64,000 nt of DNA from Aegilops tauschii subsp. strangulata (taxonomy: Eukaryota > Streptophyta > Magnoliopsida > Poales > Poaceae): the NCBI RefSeq assembly GCF_002575655.3, contig NC_053036.3, positions 194,278,788-194,342,787 of the forward strand, given 5' to 3'. How positions within the stretch are numbered: the stretch's first letter is position 1; each line of letters opens with the position of its first letter. The position numbers and the translations under genes were made by a program. Below, piece after piece: positions 11,200-22,720 of the stretch. Below the pieces are notes generated by a model. That model was not told where the DNA came from and did no database searches. It was given only the letters and a program-made list of their open reading frames with translations.

Positions 11200-12788
11200 T
11201 GATACGTCTCCAACGTATCTATAATTTTTGATTGTTCCATGCTATATTATATTCTGTTCTGGATGTTTAACGGGCTTTATTATACACCTTTATATTATTT
11301 TTGGGACTAACCTATTAAACGGAGGCCCAACCCGAATTGCTGTTTTTTGCCTATTTCAGTGTTTCGCAGAAAAAGAATATCAAACGGAGTCCAAACGGAA
11401 TGAAACCTTCGGGAACGTGATTTTCGGAACGAACGTGATCCAGAGGACTTGGAGTATACGCAAAGTAATCAACAAGGAGAACACGAGGCAGGGGGGTGCA
11501 CCTACCCCCCCAGGCGTGCCCTCCACCCTCGTGGGGCCCACGTTGCTCCACCGACGTACTTCTTCCTCCTATATATACCTACGTACCCCCAAACTATCAG
11601 ATACGGAGCCAAAACCCTATTTCCACCGCCGCAACCTTCTGTACCCGTGAGATCCCATCTTGGGGCTTTTTCCGGCGCTCCGCCGGAGGGGGCATTGATC
11701 ACAGAGGGCTTCTACATCAACACCATAGCCTCTCCGATGATGTGTGAGTTGTTTACCTCAGACCTTCGGGTCCATAGTTATTAGCTAGATGGCTTCTTCT
11801 CTCTCTTTGGATCACAATACAAAGTTCTCCATGATTCTTGTGGAGATCTATTCGATGTAATCTTCTTTTGCGGTGTGTTTGTCGAGATCCGATGAATTGT
11901 GGGTTTATGATCAAGATTATCTATGAACAATATGTGAATCTTCTCTGAATTCTTTTATGTATGATTGGTTATCTTTGCAAGTCTCTTCGAATTATCAGTT
12001 TGGTTTGGCCTACTAGATTGATCTTTCTTGCAATGGGAGAAGTGCTTAGCTTTGGGTTCAATCCTGCGGTGTCCTTTCCCAGTGACAGCAGGGGCAGCAA
12101 GGTACGTATTGTATTGTTGCCATCGAGGATAAAAAAGATGGGGTTTATATCATATTGCATGAGTTTATCCCTCTACATCATGTCATCTTACTTAAAGCAT
12201 TACTCTGTTCTTATGAACTTAATACTCTAGATGCATGCTGGATAGCGGTCGATGTGTGGAGTAATAGTAGTAGATGCAGAATCGTTTCGGTCTACTTGTC
12301 GCGGACGTGATGCCTATATACATGATCATACCTAGATATTCTCATAACTATGCTCAATTCTATCAATTGCTCGACAGTAATTCGTTTACCCACAGTAATA
12401 CCTATGCTATCTTGAGAGAAGCCACTAGTGAAACCTATGGCCCCCGGGTCTATTTTCCATCATATTAATCTTCCAACACTTAGTTATTTCTATTGTCTTT
12501 TATTTTACTTTGCATCTTTATTTCTCTTTATCATAAAAATACCAAAAATATTATCTTATCATATCTATCAGATTTCACTCTCGTAAGTGACCGTGAAGGG
12601 ATCGACAATCCCTTTATTGTGTTGGTTGCGAGGTTCTTATTTGTTTGTGTAGGTGCGAGGGACTTGAGCATGGTCTCCTACTAGATTGATACCTTGGTTC
12701 TCAAAACTGAGGGAAATACTTACGCTACTTTACTGCATCACCCTTTCCTCTTCAAGGGAAAAACCAACGCAGTGCTCAAGAGGTAGCA
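11200..12788 (+). repeat. Sabrina 5' LTR
   Basis: 1,589 bp, TG...CA ends. A TATATATA promoter box lies at about 11570-11577, preceded by CTTCTTCCTCC. It differs from the 3' LTR at scattered positions only. Confidence 0.92.
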
Positions 12789-12799
12789 AGAAGGATTTC

Positions 12800-12817
12800 T
12801 GGCGCCGTTGCCGGGGA
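12800..12817 (+). promoter_or_regulatory. Sabrina primer-binding site
   Basis: TGGCGCCGTTGCCGGGGA lies 11 bases after the LTR end. It is the type of site used by many plant gypsy elements, complementary to the 3' end of a tRNA (tRNA-Asp is the usual assignment). The offset from the LTR is larger than usual. Confidence 0.7.
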
Positions 12818-15258
12818 GATTCGCGCCAAGTCAAGTCAAGTCAAGACATACCAAGTACCCATCACAATCTCTTATCCCTCGCATTACATTATTTGCCATT
12901 TGCCTCTCGAATATAGTAGGTTTAACACCAATATAAATAAATAATGAGTTCATTACAGTACCTTGAAGTGGTGTTTTGTTTTCTTTCGCTAACGGAGCTC
13001 ACGAGATTTTCTGTTAAGTTTTGTGTTGTGAAGTTTTCAAGTTTTGGGTAAAGATTTGATGGATTATGGAACAAGGAGTGGCAAGAGCCTAAGCTTGGGG
13101 ATGCCTATGGCACCCCAAGATAATCTAAGGACACCTAAAAGCAAAAGCTTGGGGATGCCCCGGAAGGCATCCCCTCTTTCGTCTACTTCCATCGGTAACT
13201 TTACTTGGAGCTATATTTTTATTCACCACATGATATGTGTTTTGCTTGGAGAGTCTTGTATTATTTGAGTCTTTATTTGTTAGTTTACCACAATTATCCT
13301 TGCTGTACACACCTTTTGAGAGAGACACACATGATTCGGAATTTATTAGAATACTCTATGTGCTTCACTTATATCTTTTGAGCTATATAGTTTTTGCTCT
13401 AGTGCTTCACTTATATTTTTTAGAGCACGGTTGTGGTTTTGTTTTATAGAAACTATTGTTCTCTCATGCTTCACTTATATTATTTTGAGAGTCCTACAAA
13501 ACAGCATGGTAATTTGCTTAAATTGAGAAATTAGTCCTAAAGTGATAGGCATCCAAGATTAGTAAAAGTTTTCTTATGAGTGTGTTGAATACTATGAGAA
13601 GTTTGATGCTTGATAATTGTTTTGAGATATGAAGATGGTAATATTATAGTCATGCTAGTTGAGTAGTTGTGAATTTGAGGAATACTTGTGTTAAAGTTTG
13701 TGATTCCCGTAGCATGCACGTATGGTGAACCGTTATGTGATGAAGTCGGAGCATGATTTATTTATTGATTGTCTTCCTTATGAGTGGCGGTCGGGGACGA
13801 GCGATGGTCTTTTCCTACCAATCTATCCCCCTAGGAGCATGCGCGTAATACTTTGATTTGATAACTTGTAGATTTTTGCAACAAGTATATGAGTTCTTTA
13901 TGACTAATGTTGAGTCCATGGATTATACGCACTCTCATCCTTCCACCATTGCTAGCCTCTCTAATACCGCACACCTTTCGCCGGTATCATACACCCACCA
14001 TATACCTTCCTCAAAACAGCCACCATACATACCTATCATGGCATTTCCATAGCCATTCCGAGATATATTGCCATGCAACTTACCACCGTTCCGTTTACTA
14101 TGACACGCTCCATCATTGTCATATTGCTTTGCATGATCATGTAGTTGACATCGTATTTGTGGCAAAGCCACCGTTCATAATTCTTTCATACAAGTCACTC
14201 TTGATTCATTGCATATCCCGGTACACCGCCAGAGGCATTCACATAGAGTCATATTGTTGTTCTAAGTATTGAGTTGTAATTCTTGAGTTGTAAGAAAATA
14301 AAAGTGTGATGATCATCATTATTAGAGCATTGTCCCAAGTGAGGAAAGGATGATGGAGACTACGACTCCCCCACAAGTCGGAATCAGGCTCTGGAGTAAA
14401 TAAGAAAAGGAAAAAAGATGCCATAAAAAAAAGAGAAAAGGCCCAAATAAAAAAATGAGAGAAAAAGAGAGAAGGGACAATGTTACTATCCTTTTACCAC
14501 ACTTGTGCTTCAAAGTAGCACCATGATCTTCATGATAGAGAGTCTCTTATGATATCACTTTCATATACTAGTATGATTTTTTCAATATAGAACTTGGCTG
14601 GTATATTCCAATGATGGGATTCCTCAAAATGCCCTAGGTCTTCGTGAGCAAGCGAGTTGGATGCACACCCACTTAGTTTCTTTTGTTGAGCTTTCATATA
14701 CTTATAGCTCTAGTGCATCCATTGGATGGCAATCCCTACTCACTCACATTGATATCTATTGATGGGCATCTCCATAGCCCGTTGATACGCCTAGTTGATG
14801 TGAGACTATCTTCTCCCTTTTTGTCTTCTCCACAACCACCATTCTATTCCACATATAGTGCTATGTCCATGGCTCACACTCATGTATTGCGTGAAGATTG
14901 AAAAAGTTTGAGAACACCAAAAGTATGAAACAATTGCTTGGCTTCTCATCGGGTTTGTGCATGATTTAAATATTTTGTGTGATGAAGATAGAGCATAGCG
15001 AGACTGTATGATTTTATAGGGATAACTTTCTTTGGCCATGTTATTTTGAGAAGACATAATTGCTTAGTTAGTATGCTTGAAGTATTCTTATTTTTATGTC
15101 AATATTAAACTTTTTTCTTGAATCTTTTGGATCTGAACATTCATACCACAATTGAGAGAATTACATTGAAAATTATGCCAAGTAGCATTCCACATCAAAA
15201 AATCTGTTTTTATCATTTACTTACTCGAGGACGAGCAGGAATTAAGCTTGGGGATGCT
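12818..15258 (+). other. Sabrina internal region without coding capacity
   Basis: No frame has retroelement protein sense. Sequence words AAGCTTGGGGATGCC recur near 13092, 13145 and just before the 3' LTR (15245), where AAGCTTGGGGATGCT forms the polypurine tract. A direct word GTGCTTCACTTATAT repeats three times at 13359-13480. Confidence 0.7.
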
Positions 15259-16847
15259 TGATACGTCTCCAACGTATCTATAATTTTTTATTGTTCCATG
15301 CTATATTATATTCTGTTTTGGATATTTAACGGGCTTTATTATACAATTTTATATTATTGTTGGGACTAACCTATTAACCGGAGGCCCAGCCCGAATTGCT
15401 ATTTTTTTTTGCCAAATTCAGTGTTTCACAGAAAAAGAATATGAAACGGAGTCCAAACAGAATGAAACCTTTGGGAACGTGATTTTCGGAACGAACGTGA
15501 TCCAGAGGACTTGGAGTCTACGCAAAGTAATCACGAGGAGAGCACGAGGCAGGGGGGCGCGCCTACCCCCCAGGCGCGCTTTCCACCCTCGTGGGGCCCA
15601 CGTTGCTCCACCGACATACTTCTTCCTCCTATATATACCTACGTACCCCCAAACTATCAGATACGGAACCAAAACCCTATTTCCACCGCCGCAACCTTCT
15701 GTACCCGTGAGATCCCATCTTGGGCCTTTTTCCGGTGCTCCGCCGGAGGGGGCATTGTTCACGGAGGGCTTCTACATCAACACCATAGCCTCTCCGATGA
15801 TGTGTGAGTAGTTTACCTCAGACCTTCGGGTCCATATTTATTAGCTAGATGGCTTCTTCTCTCTCTTTGGATCTCAATACAAAGTTCTCCGTGATTCTTG
15901 TGGATATCTATTCGATGTAATCTTCTTTTGCGGTGTATTTGTCGAGATCTGATGAATTGTGGGTTTGTGATCAAGATTATCTATGAACAATATTTGAATC
16001 TTCTCTGAATTCTTTTATGTATGATTGGTTATCTTTGCAAGTCTCTTCGAATTATCAGTTTGGTTTGGCCTACTAGATTGATCTTTCTTGCAATGGGAGA
16101 TGTGCTTAGCTTTGGGTTCAATCTTGCGGTGTCCTTTCCAAGTGACAGCAGGGGCAACAAGGCACGTATTGTATTGTTGCCATGGAGGATAAAAAGACGG
16201 GGTTTATATCATATTGCATGAGTTTATCCCTCTACATCATGTCATCTTACTTAAAGCATTACTCTGTTCTTATGAACTTAATACTCTAGATGCATGCTGG
16301 ATAGCGGTCGATGTGTGGAGTAATAGTAGTAGATGCAGAATCGTTTCGGTCTACTTGTCGCGGACGTGATGCCTATATACATGATCATACCTAGATATTC
16401 TCATAACTATGCTCAATTCTATCAATTGCTCGACAGTAATTCGTTTACCCACCGTAATACTTACGCTATCTTGAGAGAAGCCACTAGTGAAACCTATGGC
16501 CCCCGGGTCTATTTTCCATCATATTAATCTTCCAACACTTATTTATTTCTATTGCCTTTTATTTTACTTTGCATCTTTTTTTCTCTTTATCATAAAAATA
16601 CCAAAAATATTATCTTATCATATCTATCAGATTTCACTCTTGTAAGTGACCGTGAAGGGATTGACAACCCCTTTATTACGTTGGTTGCGAGGTTCTTATT
16701 TGTTTGTGTAGGTGCGAGGGACTTGAGCGTGGTCTCCTACTGGATTGATACCTTGGTTCTCAAAGCTGAGGGAAATACTTACGCTGCTTTACTGCATCAC
16801 CCTTTCCTCTTCAAGGGAAAAACCAACGCAGTGCTCAAGAGGTAGCA
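15259..16847 (+). repeat. Sabrina 3' LTR
   Basis: 1,589 bp, the same length as the 5' LTR, with TATATATA at about 15630-15637. It is followed directly by the AACCC duplication at 16848-16852. Confidence 0.92.
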
Positions 16848-16852
16848 AACCC
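16848..16852. repeat. Target-site duplication of the Sabrina element (AACCC), right
   Basis: Identical to 11195-11199. Confidence 0.95.
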
Positions 16853-18087
16853 CGCATAACTAACTAGGCCGGCCATGGACTCCGTGAGAGATGTCTACAT
16901 GCACCATCACCATCTTGTCAACCTTGGAGAACCTAACAGAGTGGTCTTTCCACTCATAAACATGATTATGAAGACAAGCCGCATCAGATTTGTTGGGAAG
17001 CTTTACAAGAACCACACCCTTCGTAATCGAAGGCACATCCAGGAAATTGTTGTGGTCAAGTACAGCCTCGAGAACACACCTGACAACAATGCTACAAGAA
17101 AACACTAGTTCAGGACACGTGGCGACAAGGACACAACAACTGGATAGTTTAGCACTAGAACTCATCCTCAGGTCTTCCAGTTCACACGGCATGACTTTGA
17201 GAACTTCATCTCCATCGTGGACCTGGTTCTAATTCAAACAGAAACCATATTTTATCACTACCTCCATTCAGAAATATAAGATGACTTTCGATATTATACT
17301 CCATATATGACTACATATACGCACAGAAATGAGTGAACAAAGACACTAGAACATGTCTTCAAAGGCATGAGAGCAGAGGGATTACTTGCAATATCCATAA
17401 CACAAGTTACTGAGGCAAATATACCCTCTTCAAAGGTAGCATTGATGTTCATAAAGTACTCCCGCCGTCCCAAAATTCTTGTCTCAGATTTGTCTAGATA
17501 TGGATGTATCAAGTCACATTTTAGTATTAGATACATCCGTATCTAGACAAATCTAAGACAAGAAATTTGGGACAGAGGGAGTAGTTGAAAGTAATCTATA
17601 AGAAATCAGTGTCAACCTCTCGCATGTTTTGGTCAAAAGAGGAATTTAGAACCGTCATTTGGCACACAAAAATCACATGCAAGATCACCCAGAAAGTTGT
17701 ACTAGTAGTACTAGTACTGCGTGTTAGATGAAAAAACACAATCAAGATCGAGAAAAAGATTGTCAAGAAGAGATATTACCTGGACTTGCTTAATGAGGGA
17801 TCCCGGAGAGGGGGGCTTGGACAGGGCGATGGCTTTGAGCTTGTCTGTGGTAGTCTCGGCGGGGTGCTTGCGCTTCTTCTTACCATGAGCCTCGATGGTT
17901 TTGGCCAGAGCCATAAACATCACTTCGGCCGGTGCTCCAGCGTCCATCAAGAAACTGTCAAATAGAAATAAAATAAAAGAAACCATAATCACAAACCCAA
18001 AATAAGAAAAGAGAGGGAGTTATAGGATCAGTCTCGGGGTTGCAAGACCGGGCCTTGGCCAGAATCAACACCATTGATGCGCTCACC
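16853..18087 (-). pseudogene. Captured gene copy 2, 5' exons
   Basis: Three minus-strand exon-like blocks have good splice borders. A first exon ends PKEGK at 18087 before GTGAGC. An exon at 17954-17780 carries MDAGAPAEVMFMALAKTIEA and a Lys-rich stretch (GKKKRKHP), then ends at CAG before GTAATA. A third begins at 17228 after AATTAG and carries FLDVPSITKGVVLVKLPNK and EWKDHSVRFSKVDK. I do not recognise the domain in this last block with certainty; a B3-like or other beta-strand fold is possible. A MITE lies in the intron at 17459-17581. The 3' exons continue at 10915-9604 beyond the nested Sabrina element. The upstream region at 18200-18370 is paralogous to that of copy 1. Confidence 0.45.
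17459..17581. mobile_element. Stowaway MITE (Thalos-like), 123 bp
   Basis: CTCCCGCCGTCCCAAAATTCTTGTC at the left is mirrored at the right by GACAAGAAATTTGGGACAGAGGGAG. TA dinucleotides at 17457-17458 and 17582-17583 are the target duplication of Tc1/mariner-derived Stowaway elements. Confidence 0.92.
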
Positions 18088-18189
18088 TTTCCTTCTTTGG
18101 GAGAGAAGAACAATGGCAGAAGCAGGTCGGGGTTTTCTTGAAGAAATGAGGAACAAGATGAGGGAGAAGCGAGTTGGGTAGAGAGGAAG

Positions 18190-18420
18190 CTGAGAGAGAA
18201 GAGTGAAATGATGGTTGCTTCGTCCGTCCAACTTACTTCTGCCGGAAAGGAGGGGGTTTTGTGATTTGACGGCTCATTGGGCATTACTGCGGCGCTTCGA
18301 TCAGGGTAGTCTACCGTCACTCTACTATGGAGTAATTTAGTGCATGGCTGGTGGACCCCGATGCTGGCTGTCCCACACGTCGGCGAAAGTGAGTAATTTA
18401 GTGCATGGCTGGAGGAGGAT
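18190..18420 (-). promoter_or_regulatory. Upstream region of captured gene copy 2
   Basis: GCTTCGTCCGTCCAACTTAC, GACGGCTCATTGGGCATTACTGCGG and GTGGACCCCG align with 8660-8810 upstream of copy 1. The duplication therefore includes the presumed promoter. An unusual internal repeat, GTAATTTAGTGCATGGCTGG, occurs twice (18331 and 18393). Confidence 0.5.
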
Positions 18421-18544
18421 CCACACGATAGAGCGTGTCCATAGTTTTTCTGAAGAAAAAAATGATTACAGCAAGCGTTTCCACTCTTACGACGGAGGAG
18501 TGCGAAACACGGCAGCCATTTGAACATACACAGTGCTCCTACTA

Positions 18545-19021
18545 CTCCCTCCTTTTCGGTTTATAGGGCTCAAATCTGAAATCTCATCTATCAAGGCAGA
18601 TGATGAGTGGAGGAATATATCTCGTACTTTATAAAACTACCCAAATTAAACTAATGCATTAATGTGGATTAATTACACTGCATGCATGCTTGGCCACTAC
18701 TTCCTCGGTTCCTAAATATAAGTCTTTGTAGAGATTTCACCATGAACCACATACGGATGTATATAGATGCATTTTAAGTGTAGATTCATTCATTTTGTTC
18801 CGTATGAAGTCCACCTAGTGGAATCTCTACAAAGACTTATATTTAGGAACGGAGGGAGTAGATGAGTAGGAACATTGCATGCATTGGTGAGTTCCTTTTG
18901 AATTATTGCATTCAAAGATTTAATGCGCCTCGGAATCTCAATAGGAGTTGGAGATGAGCCCTTTAAATCGGGAAAACAAAAAATTTGAGATAGTAAGCCT
19001 TATAAACCGGAAAGGAGGGAG
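18545..19021. mobile_element. Stowaway-like MITE, 477 bp, containing a second MITE
   Basis: The left end CTCCCTCCTTTTCGGTTTATAGGGCT is mirrored by TTATAAACCGGAAAGGAGGGAG at the right, with TA at 18543-18544 and 19022-19023. A separate 159 bp MITE is inserted at 18700-18858. Confidence 0.85.
18700..18858. mobile_element. Stowaway MITE (Athos-like), nested
   Basis: The left arm CTTCCTCGGTTCCTAAATATAAGTC and the right arm GACTTATATTTAGGAACGGAGGGAG are inverted repeats. TA duplications lie at 18698-18699 and 18859-18860. It sits wholly inside the 477 bp MITE. Confidence 0.93.
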
Positions 19022-19023
19022 TA

Positions 19024-20329
19024 CTAGGCATGTGTAGTGGTTCATACGTCAGTACTACATAATCTTGTTGCTAGTGTAGTAAGATATGACAACAACAAAT
19101 GATGTTGTGCGCATGTCAACTATATGAACAGTAATGTAGTAACATAGTACCGCTTTCTCGACTGTCCGGTCGAGAATGAACAGTGAGATCAATGTCAACA
19201 GAACTAGGTCTACAGCGCATGGAGAGTACGGTGCTACAGTACTCCACGAAACATGAACCATATGAAGCACGAATAGTGTTAGGCAGGGTGTATGAAGGGT
19301 GCACGGGATGGGAGCAAAAGTTCCCTTCTCGACCCACTTTTGGGTGTTTGGCAGAGTGCGTGAAGGGTGCATGAGTCCACACTAGTAGGTTAACACAAAT
19401 ACACGAAGAGGAAACAACTATATTGAGATGAGAATGCAACCAAACACACCCACATGCTTTGTGCTACAGTGACTGATCTGCACCGTCTGAGTTTGATCCA
19501 ACGGTCATGTTGCGCCGAGACATGGACATGCCCATGCAGAGGGCGCCTAAACACCACCGAAGTCCCTCTTCTTCTCGAGGTGGACGACGTTGGTGATGTA
19601 GGGGGCGAAACGGCTGAAAGGCAATGCAATCTTACGGGAAGGCGGATGGAGCCAGCCGAGGAGCGAGGAATCTTTTGGTTTTCACCATGGTAAAACACCA
19701 GTCGACGACTTCTCACATCAGGGAGCAGTGGGTTTTACAGGCGGAGTCATCATGACTAATTGCTGCCGCACCTGCTCCCGTCAATCAAAAAATTAAAAAT
19801 CCTGCCGCGCCTGCTCCCGTCAATCAAAAAATTAAAAATCCTGCCGCACTCAAACACCAGAGCAACGCCGCGGTGGATATTTAAATTTACCTGCCGGCAA
19901 GTAGATAAAAAAGGGTGAAAAAAACAAATGTGGCGGCGGCCTAGCTAATCGGTCGAACTAGCCCAACTAGCTAGCCACCATGCTTCACTGATGTACTCGG
20001 CGGGAAAAGTGGTCTTTCGTGATTTGATGACTCATTTACTTGCTTCGGCGAAAACGCGCGGTAGGGCATCCCACGTCAGGAAGAATATATGCGTGCACCA
20101 CCCGGGAGGACCCCGAAACCACGCGGTAGGGTGTGCCATGTCTCAGCACGGAGGAAAAATGTGCGTGTAAAAATTTACTGTATCAGACGTAGTACCTATG
20201 GTTCGACCTCGGGACCCAGCCAGTCAGTCGAAAACACCCCACTAGCCACACAGCTTCATCATGCTAACATGGCACGGAGGATAGGTGTGGGTAGCTCCGT
20301 CTCAACCAGCCACAACGTCTCTTGTTCTA
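19024..20329. other. No gene supported; short direct repeats
   Basis: Frames here lack protein sense. A 38-39 bp direct tandem duplication (CTGCCGC(A/G)CCTGCTCCCGTCAATCA... followed by AAAAATTAAAAATC) occupies about 19762-19840. A shorter internal repeat (GTGCGTGAAGGGTGCA / GTGTATGAAGGGTGCA) lies at 19290-19372. The 19980-20110 segment weakly resembles the duplicated upstream region of the B3 fragments. Confidence 0.45.
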
Positions 20330-20790
20330 GGCGATTCTTCTATTTTCCAAGAATTTTTTTAGTTGTAATAACACCACAGCAAGCTAGCGCCGCTCTTCGT
20401 GTGTGCCCGTGCAAAGGTTAGACGATGGAGAGAAGAGAGAGATCGCAGACCTGGGACCCACCAGTAAGTGAGTCAACGGTCATGCACGTGTTGACGAGGC
20501 ACTCCCTCTACTCTACTCAATGTAATACTGTATAAAATCAAGTTATGGGACAAAGCCAACAACCGTTGTTGTTTCAGGCTATCGACTTACGCTTTGTAGT
20601 CCAGGTTGCCAGTTCGAATCTCGTCTTTCATATTTGTTAGTTTTAGGTCCAAATTTGATTAATGACAAGTGGGACCCCCGTGTGTTGTTCCGATATTTCA
20701 GTGTAGGATGGTTTTTTGAACAAACACTTTGTGCGGTTAGAGAAGTAACGGCACAAGTTACACGTATTTTGCAAGTTTACGAAGAAAAAT

Positions 20791-21727
20791 GACAGGGGCA
20801 TATAATATCACATCCATCCCGCAGCTTAGATGCTATGGTGATACGAGTTTTTACACCGTTGGAAGTGAGATCCAATGGCTTGGGAGTAGTCTTTGTAATT
20901 ATGCGCAATTTCCAAACTCTCCAAAGGTTTTTTTTGCAAATAAAACATTCAGGCCTCATGTGTGCCGCTGCATCTTGGATCCAACGGCTCCCCATTGCTC
21001 ATATTAGGTGCTCCCCGTAGCTTAATTACCCGCTACGGTGATATGAGCATCTAGGTCGTATGATCAGTGATCAGATGGCACATGCGTAGTACTTGTACTT
21101 TCTACGCAATTCCCAAACTCTCTCAGCCGTATATTGCAAAAACATTCAAACCTCCTACTGTGGGCCATTAGATCTCCGTGAACTCGTATCACCATAGAAT
21201 CTACGGTGCGGGAGCACCTCATATTCTCCCGTGCGAGAAAACATAAGGTGCTCTCACAGCTTGGATGCTACGGTGGTACGAGCTTCGAGGTCGTTTGATC
21301 TGAGATCCAATGGCATCTGAGCAGTCTTTGTGCTTGTAAGCAGTGGCCGAACTCTTTGGGGGCTTTTCTGCAAAAAACCATTCGAACCACTGAGGAGGTG
21401 TTGGGTCACAAATCCAACGGCTCCGAAGAGCTTGTATCACCAAAGCATCTAAGGTGTGGTAGCACATGATATTCTTACATACAGGAGAATATGATGTCCT
21501 CCTTCATCTTAGATGCTATGGTGATACGAGCTTCGAGGTCGTTGGATATGGGATCCAAGGGCATCTGAGTAGTTTTTGTACAAATTGTGTGCAATTCTCA
21601 AACTCATCAAGGTTTCCTGTAAAAATATTAAGACATCATGTGAGCTGCTATATCTCAGATCTACAAGCTCCAAGCAACTCGTATCGGCATATAGCATCTA
21701 AGGTATGGGGCACATGATATTCTCCCG
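20791..21727. repeat. Cluster of four related MITE-like units in tandem
   Basis: Units of about 200-240 bp lie at about 20791-21012, 21005-21232, 21241-21473 and 21484-21727. Each begins with a variant of CTTAGATGCTATGGTGATACGAG...GTCGTTGGAT and ends with its inverse (ATCCAACGGCTCC...TATCACCA...GCATCTAAG). The last unit has inverted ends of about 65 bp starting (G)GGAGAATAT(G/C)ATGT. The units are 70-85% similar by eye. I do not recognise the family; the long terminal inverted repeats suggest a Mutator- or hAT-derived MITE. Confidence 0.7.
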
Positions 21728-21972
21728 GGGAGGAGGGGTGGGGGTGCACAACCAATCAGTGGTTGGGAGGGTGGGGACAAATATAATCTAAACAACCCTA
21801 AATAGAGCATCACAATTTTATCTAAGGTCGAGGGGGTGACCCCCGACAATCATAGCTCCGCCTAATTAAACACAACATTTGCATGTACTGTAGTACTAGA
21901 CTTAATATTCATGTTTTAGTTTCATGTTTGTTTTAAATATTGAATTGAGGACCATCCATGTCTTACATTTTA

Positions 21973-22132
21973 CTCCCTTCGTTCCTAAATATTAGTCTTT
22001 TTAGAGATTTCAAGTGGACTGGCACATACGGATGTATATAGACATATTTTAGAGTGTAGATTCACTCATTTTGCTCCGTATGTAGTCGCTTGTTGAAATC
22101 TCTAAAAGACTAATATTTAGGAACAGAAGGAG
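21973..22132. mobile_element. Stowaway MITE, 160 bp
   Basis: CTCCCTTCGTTCCTAAATATTAGTC and its inverse GACTAATATTTAGGAACAGAAGGAG form the ends, with TA at 21971-21972 and 22133-22134. The interior word ACGGATGTATATAGA is shared with the Athos-like MITE at 18700. Confidence 0.93.
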
Positions 22133-22204
22133 TATTTTTGAATTCGTGTCATACATGCATGGTTTGGAAAAATAGATGCACTATACTTATTGGATTGTTG
22201 TTGT

Positions 22205-22254
22205 GTTCGTGTGTGGGTGTCTCTATGTGTGTGTGTATGTGTGTGTGTGTGGTC
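22205..22254. repeat. Imperfect (GT)n microsatellite
   Basis: Runs of GTGTGTGT interrupted by CTCTAT and AT. Confidence 0.85.
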
Positions 22255-22720
22255 ATATGCTTGATACATACAAAGTTTTCTCACCTCCATATTGTTCATC
22301 TTTTAAATTTGAATTTGCATTGAAAAACTTACCAAGGATACCATGAAATGTGAAATCCACGTTGAGATCAGTATATCACAAACTCACTCTAATTCAACAA
22401 CTCGTCATAAATCAATTACCACGTTGAGATTAGTATTTGCAAGGAAAATACGGGCATTGTAATACACATAGATTCATTCGGCAATTTAAAAGGTTCCTTT
22501 CGTATTCTCGAATGGTAGGACCCAACGGCATACCAGCCAGACCTTGGCTCGTGTTGATCCTAAAAAAATAAAAAATAAAAAAACCGGGCTCGTGTCCTTC
22601 TGGTGGCGGGCGTGGTACGCACATTAGGCAACCCCAACCAGTCGAGCCTCCGCGTTTCGAGTCAAAATATCTGGCGGCCAGAATTCCAGCCCTAGGAAAT
22701 TCCCCTCATGTCCCCGGTCC

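Larger units (their letters stand above)
11200..16847 (+). mobile_element. Full-length Sabrina-type gypsy retrotransposon, non-autonomous
   Basis: Two LTRs of 1,589 bp each flank a 2,470 bp internal region, with a perfect AACCC duplication outside. The LTR start TGATACGTCTCCAACGTATC and the end CTCAAGAGGTAGCA match the Sabrina family as I remember it. The primer site is TGGCGCCGTTGCCGGGGA. No gag, protease, reverse transcriptase or integrase frame exists inside, which agrees with Sabrina being a non-autonomous family. It split the intron or 3' side of the captured B3 gene copy 2, so it is younger than that capture. Confidence 0.9.
20330..22720. repeat. Segmental duplication, copy A
   Basis: This block matches 24680-27100 in order: TCTTCGTGTGTGCCCGTGC, CCCACCAGTAAGTGA, GGTCCAAATTTG...TGACA, ATATAATCTAAAC, GAGGACCAT(C/G)CATGT, TGAATTCGTG, GAAATC(C)ACGTT, GCAAGGAAAA(T/C)ACGGGCAT and ATCTGGCGGCC. 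Copy A carries a four-unit MITE cluster (20791-21727) and a Stowaway MITE (21973-22132) that copy B lacks; copy B has an AG-rich array that copy A lacks. Confidence 0.7.

Noticed and set aside
13044..13268. Short ORFs in the Sabrina internal region
   Set aside because: Repeats of AAGCTTGGGGATGCC cross the frame; Sabrina lacks coding capacity and no gag or pol motif is present.
20791..21727. CRISPR-like regular repeats
   Set aside because: The units are 200-240 bp inverted-repeat elements in plant DNA, not short repeats with unique spacers.
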